Source of the DNA: Flavobacterium sp. KACC 22761
GTDB taxonomy: Bacteria > Bacteroidota > Bacteroidia > Flavobacteriales > Flavobacteriaceae
Length of the DNA: 64,000 bases
Direction of reading: 5' to 3'
Assembly (NCBI RefSeq): GCF_034058155.1
Contig: NZ_CP139148.1
Coordinates: 2,356,001-2,420,000 of the forward strand
A program made the position numbers and the translations under genes. Under the pieces are notes generated by a model, which was given only the letters and a program-made list of their open reading frames with translations, was not told the origin of the DNA and did not search any database. Numbering within the stretch: position 1 is the stretch's first letter; each line of letters begins with the position of its first letter. Positions 24,147 through 33,171 of the stretch are shown here, one piece after another.

Positions 24147-25382
24147 ATGAAAAGTAAAATCATTTATTTAAGCTGCTTCATTTTATTGTCGCTGACTTCA
24201 TTTTCTCAAAGTATTTCAAGTTCACCTTATTCACTTTACGGAGTGGGCAGCGTATATGATTCTGATTTCGGAATTCTTCCTTCGATTGGTTCTTCGGGTA
24301 TGGCTTTGCCTTCGGATACATTTATCAATAATTTAAATCCGGCGTCGCTGGGGTTTACTTCTTTAAATCATTTTATGTTTGATATTGGAGGAAAAGCTAT
24401 AAAAACAATTTATCAAAGCAGTTCGCGTACTGAAGAGCGAAATAATTTTCAGTTTTCGCACATGGCTTTTGCTTTTCCAGTCACTAAAAACTCAGGATTT
24501 AGTATGGCATTGCGTCCATATTCGAGTGCGGCTTTTAAAATTTCAAATCTAAAATTGCCAATAGAAGGAAGCCAGGAATATTATTATTTAACCGCAGTTG
24601 GGTCTGGCGGATTGAATAATTTTGATTTTTCTTATGGTTATCGATTTGAGAAGAAACTTTCTGTTGGTTTTACGGGTTCAGTATTATTTGGAAGCACAAC
24701 AGATGAAAGGCATTACCTGATTACAAACACACTCACCACCATTAGCAAAAAAACGAGTTATAAAGGTGTTCGAGCAACATTTGGAGCACAATACAAAATC
24801 GATTCAACTTTTACAATTGCTCCAGTGGTCAAGCTTCCTTCTCAAGTCAATGCCTCAAAAGTACAAAGCGTTGCAACTATTGCAGATGATGTGACAACAA
24901 CAATTCAGTCAGAGGTTGCGTCAGATATAGACGATTACTATATGCCTTTAGAAATAGGAGTGGGGATTAGCAAACGTTTTAAAAATAATCTAAACATGAC
25001 TTTAGATTATGAAAAGAGTTTTTGGGATGATACCAAACAATCTGAGTTGTACGGAAATTTTGTAAATCAGGACCGATTTGCGCTTGGCTTTACTTATCGT
25101 GCAAAAAAAGATTATCGAAAATATTGGGACCGCGTTCAATATGCAATGGGAGCCAACTTTGATAACGGATATCTTGAAGTAGATGGCAAACGAATAAATA
25201 ATGCCGCAGTTTCTATTGGACTTTCATTGCCAATTGAAAACACATTGACAACTTTGAATATATCCTATTCTTATGGACAAAAAGGAAGAATATCGGATAA
25301 TTTAATTAAAGAAAATTATCATAAATTATCTCTGAATTTATCCTTAGACGGAATATGGTTCGTCAAGCGAAAGTTTGAATAG
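24147..25382 (+). CDS. Outer-membrane beta-barrel protein, FadL/OmpP1-like
   Basis: The 411-residue protein has a signal peptide ending near TSFSQ-S. It then has a SPYSLYGVGSVYD start, an NNLNPASLGF motif close to the region seen in FadL-like Bacteroidota proteins, and many amphipathic strands. The ATG is adjacent to the stop of the DUF4270 gene, so the two are translationally linked. It is probably a channel or partner for that lipoprotein; the substrate is unknown. Confidence 0.75.
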   Translation: MKSKIIYLSCFILLSLTSFSQSISSSPYSLYGVGSVYDSDFGILPSIGSSGMALPSDTFINNLNPASLGFTSLNHFMFDIGGKAIKTIYQSSSRTEERNNFQFSHMAFAFPVTKNSGFSMALRPYSSAAFKISNLKLPIEGSQEYYYLTAVGSGGLNNFDFSYGYRFEKKLSVGFTGSVLFGSTTDERHYLITNTLTTISKKTSYKGVRATFGAQYKIDSTFTIAPVVKLPSQVNASKVQSVATIADDVTTTIQSEVASDIDDYYMPLEIGVGISKRFKNNLNMTLDYEKSFWDDTKQSELYGNFVNQDRFALGFTYRAKKDYRKYWDRVQYAMGANFDNGYLEVDGKRINNAAVSIGLSLPIENTLTTLNISYSYGQKGRISDNLIKENYHKLSLNLSLDGIWFVKRKFE

Positions 25383-25385
25383 TCT

Positions 25386-26162
25386 TTAGAAATCTTTTTT
25401 GATCACCTGATATTTGTGGTCTAAAATTGATTCTAATACTGCAGGATTTGAATTAACATAAAACTCAGGCTCGGCTTCTTTAAGATCTGAGAAACCAACT
25501 TTATCACGCAAAATATTTTGGGTCTGACGGGCCACCGCTTCACCAGAATCTATAATCTGGATGTGGTCCGGCAGAATTTTTTTTATTTGAGGAATCAAGT
25601 AAGGATAATGACTACAACCTAAAACGAGATAATCAATATTTGCATCAATCATGGGTTTTAAGTACGATTCTAAAAGCTCCGTCATTTCTGGCGAGTTTAA
25701 ATTCCCGTCTTCAATAAGCTGTACTAAACCATAACCCACTTGCTCAATGATTGTGGTATTCTGAAACATTTCGGCAGTTTTATTAAATAATTCGCTGTTC
25801 AAAGTTCCTTTAGTAGCTAAAATACCAATTACTTGAGTTTTTGAATTATTTGCGGCAGGTTTGATCGCTGGTTCAATACCAACAAAAGGAATATCGTAAT
25901 CAGCTCTTAGTTCACGAATCGCATTAGTTGTTGCAGTATTGCAGGCTACAACAATCAATTTGCAACCTCTTTCAATTAAAAATTCGACATTTTTTTTGCT
26001 GAGCGCAACAATTTCTTCTTTGGTTTTTTGACCATAAGGAGCATTTTTGCTGTCGGCTAAATAAATAGTTTTTTCGTTCGGAAGGAGATTATGAATTTCA
26101 TTCCAGATTGAAGTTCCTCCAATTCCAGAATCAAAAACGCCTATAGGATTATTGTTTGTCAT
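25386..26162 (-). CDS. murI: Glutamate racemase
   Basis: The 258-residue enzyme has the N-terminal FDSGIGGTS motif, the first catalytic Cys in VVACNTATTNA (about residue 74) and the second in VLGCSHYPYL (about residue 183). It converts L- to D-glutamate for peptidoglycan. Its length is typical. It is convergent with the barrel gene at 24147, with only 3 bp between the stops, and has its own promoter core. Confidence 0.96.
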   Translation of the reverse strand: MTNNNPIGVFDSGIGGTSIWNEIHNLLPNEKTIYLADSKNAPYGQKTKEEIVALSKKNVEFLIERGCKLIVVACNTATTNAIRELRADYDIPFVGIEPAIKPAANNSKTQVIGILATKGTLNSELFNKTAEMFQNTTIIEQVGYGLVQLIEDGNLNSPEMTELLESYLKPMIDANIDYLVLGCSHYPYLIPQIKKILPDHIQIIDSGEAVARQTQNILRDKVGFSDLKEAEPEFYVNSNPAVLESILDHKYQVIKKDF

Positions 26163-26167
26163 AAATA

Positions 26168-26175
26168 CAAATTTA
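26168..26175 (-). promoter_or_regulatory. Promoter core for murI
   Basis: TAAATTTG on the minus strand fits TAnnTTTG and is only 5 bp upstream of the ATG, so the leader would be very short or absent. Confidence 0.4.
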
Positions 26176-26257
26176 GTATTTTTTGAAATAAATTGATATT
26201 TGAATTTAGCTGAAATCTGCGAATTATTTTCTTTTTTTATTTTAATTTATTGTAAAA

Positions 26258-26298
26258 AAAAACTGCTCGATACTTTTAAAAGTTTGAGCAGTTTTTTA
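26258..26298 (-). terminator. Terminator of the bamA-skp operon
   Basis: The arms aactgctc / gagcagtt form a hairpin and the minus strand continues into a run of T. It lies 20 bp after the stop of the OmpH gene. Confidence 0.8.
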
Positions 26299-26317
26299 AT
26301 AATGAAGAATTCGTTTA

Positions 26318-26821
26318 TTAGAATCCTAAATCTTTTTTAACATCAGCAGTGATGTTTGGACCATCAGCTAAGATAAGGCTAGAACCGTCTAAAACGTATT
26401 GGTAACCTTTAGCTTTTCCAACTTTTTGGATAGAAGCTTTCACTTTCTCCATAATTGGTTTCATGATGTCATTGTCTTTTTGTTGTAGTTCTTTTTGTGC
26501 ATTGTCTCTGTAATCAACAATTCTTTTTTGCATGTCTTGAACTTCTTTAGCACGCTCTGTGTTTACAGCTTCAGTAGCTGTTGTAGATTCTTGCTCGTAC
26601 TTTTTGATTTTAGTTTGGTATTCGTCAACCATTTTTTTGTATTCAGCGTCGTATGTACCACTTAATTTTTGCAATTGATTTTGTGCATCTAGCATAGCAG
26701 GCATTTTCGACATAATCTCGCTAACATCAACATGGGCAACCTTAGCCTGTGCATTCATTGTGTTACTTGCTCCTAAAATTAGAACGGCAGCAATTAGTAA
26801 AGTTTTGATTTGTTTCATCAT
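26318..26821 (-). CDS. OmpH/Skp family periplasmic chaperone (short)
   Basis: The 167-residue protein has a signal peptide ending near MNAQA-K and the VAHVDVSEIMSKMPA opening. A long charged coiled coil (about 50-120) forms the Skp tentacle, and the C-terminal YVLDGSSLILADG strand is typical. Skp-like chaperones hold unfolded outer-membrane proteins for BamA. It lies 14 bp downstream of a longer OmpH paralogue in the bamA operon. Confidence 0.92.
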   Translation of the reverse strand: MMKQIKTLLIAAVLILGASNTMNAQAKVAHVDVSEIMSKMPAMLDAQNQLQKLSGTYDAEYKKMVDEYQTKIKKYEQESTTATEAVNTERAKEVQDMQKRIVDYRDNAQKELQQKDNDIMKPIMEKVKASIQKVGKAKGYQYVLDGSSLILADGPNITADVKKDLGF

Positions 26822-26835
26822 TTTTAAAATATTAA

Positions 26836-27864
26836 TTAATTATTGGTCGTATTAGGTTTTTGTGCTTCGGCTTCTTTTGCTTTTTTAGCGGCCTCTCTCT
26901 CTTCTAATATTTTTTTTCTTCTTTCTTCTAATTCTTTTTTACGTTGTTCGTATAATTTTTGTCTTTCTGCTGCTTTATCTACTGCTGGCTCAGTTGTCGC
27001 TGGTGCTGCTGTTGCTGGAGCTGTTTCAGTTGCTGTTCCTGCAACAGGTTTGGCCGTGGCATCTGTTTTGGCGGCTTCAGTTGTTTTTGCAGGTTCAGAA
27101 ACCGTGCCATTTTTTTTAGCTTCTCTTTCGGCTTGTATGGCTTTTCTTCTATCGTCGTATTCTTTTTTCTTAGCCTCTTGCTCTAATCTTCTGTCTTCGA
27201 TTAGTTTTTCTCTTGCAGCTCTTTTTTCATCAAGTGCTTTTTGTCGATCGGCCATTGCTGGATTTTCATCAATAGCATTTTCTTTGGCTTCCTTAACTTC
27301 CTGATCTTTCAATTGTTTTTTAGTCAATTGCTCTCTTTTGTCAGTTCTGTTTAAAACACGAATAACTTGATCGCTGATGTCAAATTTTTTGTTGCTGAAA
27401 AGCATCGTCAAATCTGAAGACTTATCAAAAATAAAATCATAATTTTTAGCTTCTGCGATATCTTGTACTGCCGTAAAAACTTGATCCTGGATTGGTTTAG
27501 CCAATGCGGCCTTTTGGTGAATCAGATTTCCATCAGAACCAAATTGCTTTTGCTGATAATCCATCATTTCTGTTTCCAGAAATTTTATTTCAGTTTCTCT
27601 TTCATCAATAAGCTCTTTTGTCAAAAGTGCTTTTTCTGCTTTTAAGCTTTCTTTCAGTTTGTTTATTTCTATTTTTTTGGATTCAATTTCTTGTTTCCAT
27701 TTTTGAGCTTTGAGCTCTAATTGAGCTGTTGCCTCTTTATAGTCAGAAACGTTTTCAAGAATGTACTCCATGTCTATATAGCCAATTCTTGTCGTTCTTG
27801 TCTGTGCCTGACTTGTATTTGCTACAATCAAGGCTAAAAATAAAAATAAAAACTGTTTTCTCAT
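26836..27864 (-). CDS. OmpH/Skp family protein with charged C-terminal extension
   Basis: The 342-residue protein has a signal peptide (TSQAQ-T). Its first 170 residues match OmpH/Skp (IGYIDMEYILENVSDY, a coiled coil, and FDKSSDLTMLFSNK). The next 170 residues are an unusual tail: Lys/Glu/Arg-rich helix, then an Ala/Thr/Pro-rich low-complexity linker (about 255-290), then another charged helix (RQKLYEQRKKELEERRKKIL) and a short end. The tail could extend the chaperone arm or cross the peptidoglycan. It lies 41 bp after bamA. Confidence 0.88.
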   Translation of the reverse strand: MRKQFLFLFLALIVANTSQAQTRTTRIGYIDMEYILENVSDYKEATAQLELKAQKWKQEIESKKIEINKLKESLKAEKALLTKELIDERETEIKFLETEMMDYQQKQFGSDGNLIHQKAALAKPIQDQVFTAVQDIAEAKNYDFIFDKSSDLTMLFSNKKFDISDQVIRVLNRTDKREQLTKKQLKDQEVKEAKENAIDENPAMADRQKALDEKRAAREKLIEDRRLEQEAKKKEYDDRRKAIQAEREAKKNGTVSEPAKTTEAAKTDATAKPVAGTATETAPATAAPATTEPAVDKAAERQKLYEQRKKELEERRKKILEEREAAKKAKEAEAQKPNTTNN

Positions 27865-27905
27865 AACATAACTTTATTGATGATTTTTAACCAAACGCTA
27901 ATTGT

Positions 27906-30578
27906 CTAAAATTGTTGTCCAATAATGAAATGAGTTTCCCATCCATTTGGTTTATTGGTAACAGAATTAGGAAGCGCGTCGAAACCGTAACCAAAATCAA
28001 TTCCTAATAATCCGAATGCTGGCATGAATACACGTAATCCTACACCTGCAGAACGGCTCAAATCAAATGGGTTGTAATCCTTAAATTGAGGATAAGACGC
28101 TCCTGCTTCTAAGAATGTCAACGCATAAATTGACGCTGACGATTTTAGTGTAATAGGATAACGTAACTCCATAGAGAATTTGTTATAGATTGTTGCTCCA
28201 ATCTGTTGACCCGCAGCATTTGTAGGGGTCAATGATCCGTTTGGATAACCTCTTAAACCAATAGTCTCTCTACCATCCATTGAGTATTGCGCCATTCCGT
28301 CTCCTCCTAAATAGAAACGCTCAAACGGTACAACTCCTCTTGCTTGATCATAAGCTCCTAAGAAACCAAATTCTGTTAATGTTCTAAGCACTAATTTTCC
28401 GTAAACTTTAGTATACCAGTCTGCTTTGAATTTAATTTTATAATATTCTAACCAGTTGTATTTCTTTTGATCGACTTTAGCTTGGTCAGTATCTGCACTT
28501 GCATAATCAGATCCTACACTAACAGTTTTTCCTGCAGTATCAGTTTTGTAATAATCACCATTATTAAGTGGTTGACCATAATCATCTGATGTGTTTGTAC
28601 CTGTATATTGTTTTTTGTATTCTTTTTGATTTCCTAAATCAGCATAATTAATTCCGTTAAGTAAAGAATACGGAGGCGTCACTTTTGCTGAAATACTAAA
28701 TTCCGAACCATACATTGGGAAAATAGGGTTTGTACCTTTATTATTTCTAGTAAGACCTATAGTATAAGCAAGGTTTCGCGATGCTCCGTTACCAAAGGTA
28801 AACAATCCAGTGTAATAGTTATTCAAATCATAGTGCTGATAACTTACAGATTGTGACAATACAAAGAAATCATCAGGCACAGTTAAACGTTTTGCTAAAC
28901 CAACTTGTACAGTAAAAATATTAAAACTTTTGCTTTTATCAACAGTTCTTGTTGCATAATTGTTGTTGAACTGTTTACTGTATGAAATCGCAGAACTAAA
29001 TTGTACTGGTTTCTTGCCTCCAAACCATGGTTCAGAGAATGATAAACTATACGTTTGGAAGTATGTACTTCCTTGTAAACGAAGAGCTACTTTTTGACCA
29101 TCTCCCATAGGAAGTGGTTTGTATGATTCTTTGTTGAATATGTTTCTCGCTGAGAAGTTGTTGAACGAAAGCCCTAAAGTTCCGATGAAACCACCTCCGC
29201 CATAACCTCCTTGAAGCTCGACCTGGCTAGATCCTTTTTCAACAAGTTGGTATTCAATATCTACAGTTCCTGCTCCAGCGTCCACGTTTCTAAATTCTGG
29301 TTTGATAGACTCTGGATCAAAGAAACCTAGCTGACCAATCTCACGAATAGTTCTAACTAATTCTTCTTTACTGTATTTGTTTCCAGGCTTAGTTCTTAAC
29401 TCACGATAAATAACGTGGTCATTTGTTTTGTCATTCCCTGTAACATATATTTTGTTGAAATAGGCAATAGGACCTTCTGTTACTCTAATTTCAAAATCAA
29501 TTGTATCATTTGCTGTTCTAGTTTCTACTGCATTGATATTAGAGAACAAGTAACCATTGTTTTGGTACAAGTTTGTAATGTCTTCTGCATCAGGTTTTGA
29601 TTTGTCTGCGATACGTTTTTCTAGTAAAACTCCATTATAAGTTTCTCCTTTTTTGATTCCCAAATAACGGTGTAAAAGTTGATCAGAGTATACTGTGTTT
29701 CCTAAAAATTTAATGTTACCAAAGTAGTATTTGTTTCCTTCTTCAACATTGATTTTTATGGCAAGCATATTTTTGTCCTTATTATAAGTAACAGAGTCGT
29801 AGATAATACGAGCATCGCGGTAACCTTTCTCTTTGTAAGCTGCAATTACTTTTTCTAAGTCGGTTTTGTATTTTTCAGGAATAAATTTTGACGCTTTTAA
29901 AACACGGAGAACATTTTTTTGTTTCGTGTCTTTCATTGCAGCTCTTAATTGCGTATCTGTAAGTTGTTTGTTTCCAGTAAAATCAATACTGCTAATTTTT
30001 ACCTTATCGCCCTTGTCAATTCGAACCAACATATTTACTTGGTTTCCAGCAGTGGTGTCAGGTGTATTTGTAATAGTAACTTTTGTATTATAGTAGCCTT
30101 CTTTTTTGTATTTATTTTCGATGTAATTTTTGGTCGTGGTAATCAAGTTTTCATTGACAATTTTGCTTTTTGTCAAATTATTATCTTTAATAAGTCCTTC
30201 GATTTTACTCTTCTTGACCCCAACGATTTTAACTTCGTTCAATTTAGGAAGCTCAACAATATTTAAGTCTAAATAAATACTGTCATTTTCAACTTTATTG
30301 ATATAAAAAGCGATTTCATCAAAAAGGCCAAGTTTGCCTAATTTTTTGATCGCACTACTGATTTCTTCACCAGGTACAGTGATTTCCTGTCCTTTTTGAA
30401 GGCCAGAAAAAGTAACAACTGTTTGTTCATTGAAGCTTATTTTACCAACTACAGAAACTTTTGCAAGAATATATTTTTTTCCTTGATCAAAAGGAACTCG
30501 CTCTTGTGCTTTTATTTGTGAAAAACTCCCCAAAAATAATAGGGTACAGATTATTTGTGGTATTCTTTTTTGTAACAC
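27906..30578 (-). CDS. bamA: Outer-membrane protein assembly factor BamA
   Basis: The product is about 890 residues. No ATG gives a sensible signal peptide. A GTG at 30578, 7 bp past the uppS stop, gives VLQKRIPQIICTLLFLG with cleavage near KAQ-E; the upstream ATG at 30716 would embed 46 residues inside uppS. Five POTRA domains cover about 30-420 (VVGKISFNEQTVV, IVGVKKSKIEG, FTGNKQLTDTQ, FLGNTVYSDQ, VTGNDKTNDHV). The C-terminal barrel carries the conserved GLRGYPNGSL motif near residue 780 and ends with an aromatic residue (GQQF), as substrates of this machine do. The following Skp genes match its role. Confidence 0.95.
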   Translation of the reverse strand: MLQKRIPQIICTLLFLGSFSQIKAQERVPFDQGKKYILAKVSVVGKISFNEQTVVTFSGLQKGQEITVPGEEISSAIKKLGKLGLFDEIAFYINKVENDSIYLDLNIVELPKLNEVKIVGVKKSKIEGLIKDNNLTKSKIVNENLITTTKNYIENKYKKEGYYNTKVTITNTPDTTAGNQVNMLVRIDKGDKVKISSIDFTGNKQLTDTQLRAAMKDTKQKNVLRVLKASKFIPEKYKTDLEKVIAAYKEKGYRDARIIYDSVTYNKDKNMLAIKINVEEGNKYYFGNIKFLGNTVYSDQLLHRYLGIKKGETYNGVLLEKRIADKSKPDAEDITNLYQNNGYLFSNINAVETRTANDTIDFEIRVTEGPIAYFNKIYVTGNDKTNDHVIYRELRTKPGNKYSKEELVRTIREIGQLGFFDPESIKPEFRNVDAGAGTVDIEYQLVEKGSSQVELQGGYGGGGFIGTLGLSFNNFSARNIFNKESYKPLPMGDGQKVALRLQGSTYFQTYSLSFSEPWFGGKKPVQFSSAISYSKQFNNNYATRTVDKSKSFNIFTVQVGLAKRLTVPDDFFVLSQSVSYQHYDLNNYYTGLFTFGNGASRNLAYTIGLTRNNKGTNPIFPMYGSEFSISAKVTPPYSLLNGINYADLGNQKEYKKQYTGTNTSDDYGQPLNNGDYYKTDTAGKTVSVGSDYASADTDQAKVDQKKYNWLEYYKIKFKADWYTKVYGKLVLRTLTEFGFLGAYDQARGVVPFERFYLGGDGMAQYSMDGRETIGLRGYPNGSLTPTNAAGQQIGATIYNKFSMELRYPITLKSSASIYALTFLEAGASYPQFKDYNPFDLSRSAGVGLRVFMPAFGLLGIDFGYGFDALPNSVTNKPNGWETHFIIGQQF

Positions 30579-30585
30579 TAAAAAA

Positions 30586-31326
30586 TTATTTAATTTGTTC
30601 ACTTGTTTTTCCAAATCTACGTTCTCTTTTTTGATAACTAATGATAGCCTCATATAAATCTTGATCTTTAAAGTCTGGCCATAAGACATTCGTAAAATAC
30701 AATTCTGCATAGGCAATCTGCCATAGCAAAAAGTTACTTATTCTATGTTCTCCACTTGTTCGTATTAATAAATCTACGTCAGGTAAATTTTGCGTGTAAA
30801 GATGCTCATTTATAATTGAATCGTCAATAGTGTCTAATGAAATTATATTATTTTTAACTTTATCGCTGATGATTCTCACGGCATTTACCAATTCTTCTCT
30901 CGATCCATAACTTAAAGCCAGTGTTAGCGTAAGACGAGTATTGTTTTTCGTCTTGTCCATAACGTCTAAAAGTTCTTTTTGGGCTGATTTTGGCAATTTC
31001 TCAAGATTTCCAATAGCGTTAAGTCTGATATTGTTTTCTTGTAAAGTAACTAGCTCTTTTTTTAATGAATTGATCAATATTTTCATCAATGCCTCAACTT
31101 CCAATTTTGGACGATTCCAGTTTTCAGTAGAAAAAGCATATAATGTCAAATACTCAATGCCAAGTTTGGCGCAGGTTGTGATTGTTTTTTTTACTGATTT
31201 TGTGCCATTTTCATGACCAAAAGCGCGTAAAAAACCTTGTTGTTTAGCCCAACGTCCGTTTCCGTCCATGATAATGGCAAGGTGTTTAGGCAAATTTTTG
31301 TGATCTATAGAGTCTAGTAAATTCAT
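30586..31326 (-). CDS. uppS: Isoprenyl transferase (undecaprenyl diphosphate synthase)
   Basis: The product is 246 residues from an ATG at 31326 (MNLLDSIDH), 4 bp after the stop of the DUF6089 gene; an ATG at 31362 would overlap that gene. It has the diagnostic IIMDGNGRWAKQ motif with the Mg-binding Asp, TLYAFSTENWNR, and the C-terminal DLLIRTSGEHRISNFLLWQ...EL. It makes the C55 lipid carrier for peptidoglycan and other surface polymers. It heads directly into bamA. Confidence 0.95.
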   Translation of the reverse strand: MNLLDSIDHKNLPKHLAIIMDGNGRWAKQQGFLRAFGHENGTKSVKKTITTCAKLGIEYLTLYAFSTENWNRPKLEVEALMKILINSLKKELVTLQENNIRLNAIGNLEKLPKSAQKELLDVMDKTKNNTRLTLTLALSYGSREELVNAVRIISDKVKNNIISLDTIDDSIINEHLYTQNLPDVDLLIRTSGEHRISNFLLWQIAYAELYFTNVLWPDFKDQDLYEAIISYQKRERRFGKTSEQIK

Positions 31327-31330
31327 TTTG

Positions 31331-32014
31331 TTATTGTGCGCAATAGCACGGTTTTTGTCCAAAGGTATAAGTTAATGTAATGCCAGAGAACACATACCAG
31401 TCATTATTATTTAAATTTCCAAAACGCAAACTCGAAAGATTGTTGTTGTTTGGATTGCTTCCATCAATATTATCTGTAAAAGTATAGCGGGCGCCAACTT
31501 CGGCTCCTATAATAAAGTGGGGCGTTACATTTGATTTGATTCCCAAAGTCATCGGAATGGCAATTGAGCTTGAAGTTTTGTCTTTGTAGGTGCGGCCTCC
31601 GTCAATGTATAAATCATCATAAAAAAAGTAACTTAAACCTGTATATATATAAGGTGTAACTTTTGTATGATAATCGTGCAAATTAAAATCAAAAAAATTA
31701 AATTCTAAACCTGCTGAAAGCTCTTTGATGTTGTTTCTAAAGCTGTATCCTCGGTTGTATCTTCCTGATTCTTCTGAGTCAACATCATTTCCGGAAACTG
31801 TGGATTGCGTATATGAAAAGCGGTACGCATGTCGCGGACTTTTATTCCATTTGTATAGTACTCCAAAAGCCAGTTTGTTTGGATTGATATAAGTCGTACT
31901 GCCGACGTCACCAACAAAGTTGCTTCCACCAACAAAAACACCTAACTCATTTATCTGAGCATGAAGTGCAATAAAGGGGAAAAAACATAACAATAAATTA
32001 AAAATTTTCTTCAT
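31331..32014 (-). CDS. DUF6089 family outer-membrane protein
   Basis: The 227-residue protein has a signal peptide ending near HAQ-I and the family opening NELGVFVGGSNFVGDVGSTTYINPNK. Eight or so predicted strands end in SGITLTYTFGQKPCYCAQ. It looks like a small outer-membrane barrel. It is the first gene of the leftward DUF6089-uppS-bamA-skp-skp envelope operon and is preceded by a good promoter core. Confidence 0.85.
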   Translation of the reverse strand: MKKIFNLLLCFFPFIALHAQINELGVFVGGSNFVGDVGSTTYINPNKLAFGVLYKWNKSPRHAYRFSYTQSTVSGNDVDSEESGRYNRGYSFRNNIKELSAGLEFNFFDFNLHDYHTKVTPYIYTGLSYFFYDDLYIDGGRTYKDKTSSSIAIPMTLGIKSNVTPHFIIGAEVGARYTFTDNIDGSNPNNNNLSSLRFGNLNNNDWYVFSGITLTYTFGQKPCYCAQ

Positions 32015-32033
32015 TTAATTCAAAATTGCGTGC

Positions 32034-32041
32034 AAATATAA
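32034..32041 (-). promoter_or_regulatory. Promoter core for the DUF6089-uppS-bamA operon
   Basis: TATATTTG on the minus strand fits TAnnTTTG, 19 bp upstream of the ATG at 32014. Confidence 0.5.
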
Positions 32042-32187
32042 TAATTATCGATACGAATCAACGTCGCTTTAGTTAAATGTGCTTTTTTTTCAATTTACAA
32101 TATGATTTTGAGACATTTAATGCGGATTCGATACATGCAGAACGAGAAAAAGTGGTATTATCGTATAGCTGAGTGTCAGAAAAAGAC

Positions 32188-33072
32188 TTAATTTCTCTTG
32201 TCTTCGCCCCAGAGTAATTTATTTCTTAATGTTTTCAGGAAAGTTTCGCCAGGAATCTCTACCATTTTGATTTTATAATCTGTTTTTTTGATTTTTAAAA
32301 TAGATTCGTTTTTTACAGATGAAATCCTTGAATCTAAAGAAACTAAGTATTGATCTTCTCTTCCTGAAACGCGCAAAGTTATTTCGGTGTCATCAGGAAT
32401 GACAAGTGGCCTTGCTGTTAAGTTGTGTGGCGCAATTGGTGTTATGACTAAGCTTTTCACATCTGGCGTTAAAATAGGCCCTCCGCAACTTAATGAATAT
32501 CCGGTAGAGCCTGTTGGTGTCGAAATGATTAGGCCATCTGCCCAATAAGAATTTAAGTATTCGTTGTTTAAATACGTTTCTACGGTAATCATCGAAGTGG
32601 TGTCTTTACGGCTCACAGTAACTTCGTTCATTGCAAAATTCAATTCTGCGAAAGCTTCATTATTTGGTTCAGAAGTCAGTCCAAGAAGTGTTCTTTCAGA
32701 AGTGGTGTAATTTTGATCGATCACATATTGGAGTAAGATGTCGATGTTTTCTTTTTGAACTTTAGCAAGAAAACCCAATCGGCCTGCATTGATTCCTAAA
32801 AGCGGTACGCCAGAATTTCGGACCAAAGCCGCAGATCTTAAAACTGTTCCATCTCCGCCAATACTAATCAGCATTTCAAAACTATTATCTAGAATTGTGC
32901 TTGATGAAAAAGTTTTGTATTCCTTTTTTACAAGCTGTTTTTCATAAAGCATTTCCAGAAAATTCTCTTCAATAACAATTTCGACATTATTGGTGGTAAA
33001 AAACAAAAAAATGTCTTTTATAATAGGCTCGGTGCTGTTTTGATAATATTGTCCGTAAATGGCTATTTTCAT
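32188..33072 (-). CDS. nadK: NAD kinase
   Basis: The 294-residue kinase has the GGDGTVLRSA motif (about 74-83, catalytic Asp), NAGRLGFLAKV, the NE/D motif in FAMNEVTVSR and the Gly-rich TPTGSTGYSLSCGGPIL block. It phosphorylates NAD+ to NADP+ in the cytoplasm. It lies about 100 bp after the CBS-domain gene on the same strand, with a degenerate repeat between them. Confidence 0.95.
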   Translation of the reverse strand: MKIAIYGQYYQNSTEPIIKDIFLFFTTNNVEIVIEENFLEMLYEKQLVKKEYKTFSSSTILDNSFEMLISIGGDGTVLRSAALVRNSGVPLLGINAGRLGFLAKVQKENIDILLQYVIDQNYTTSERTLLGLTSEPNNEAFAELNFAMNEVTVSRKDTTSMITVETYLNNEYLNSYWADGLIISTPTGSTGYSLSCGGPILTPDVKSLVITPIAPHNLTARPLVIPDDTEITLRVSGREDQYLVSLDSRISSVKNESILKIKKTDYKIKMVEIPGETFLKTLRNKLLWGEDKRN

Positions 33073-33080
33073 TCTTTTTA

Positions 33081-33167
33081 AATTAGATAATTTGTCAATG
33101 TGTCAATTAGATAATCGTTTAAATGTGAAAATTATCTAATTGGCTAATTTTCTCATTGGCACATTCA
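33081..33167. repeat. Degenerate short-word repeat in inverted arrangement
   Basis: Words such as aattagataat, gtcaatgtgtcaa, attatctaattgg and cattggcacattc repeat imperfectly, the second half being roughly the reverse complement of the first. The same word family occurs at 59252-59333. Confidence 0.65.
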
Positions 33168-33171
33168 TAAT

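Noticed and set aside
26843..27304. A 153-codon plus-strand open frame, Ala/Ser-rich
   Set aside because: It is antisense to the low-complexity tail of the OmpH/Skp gene; its composition follows from the Lys/Glu codons on the other strand.
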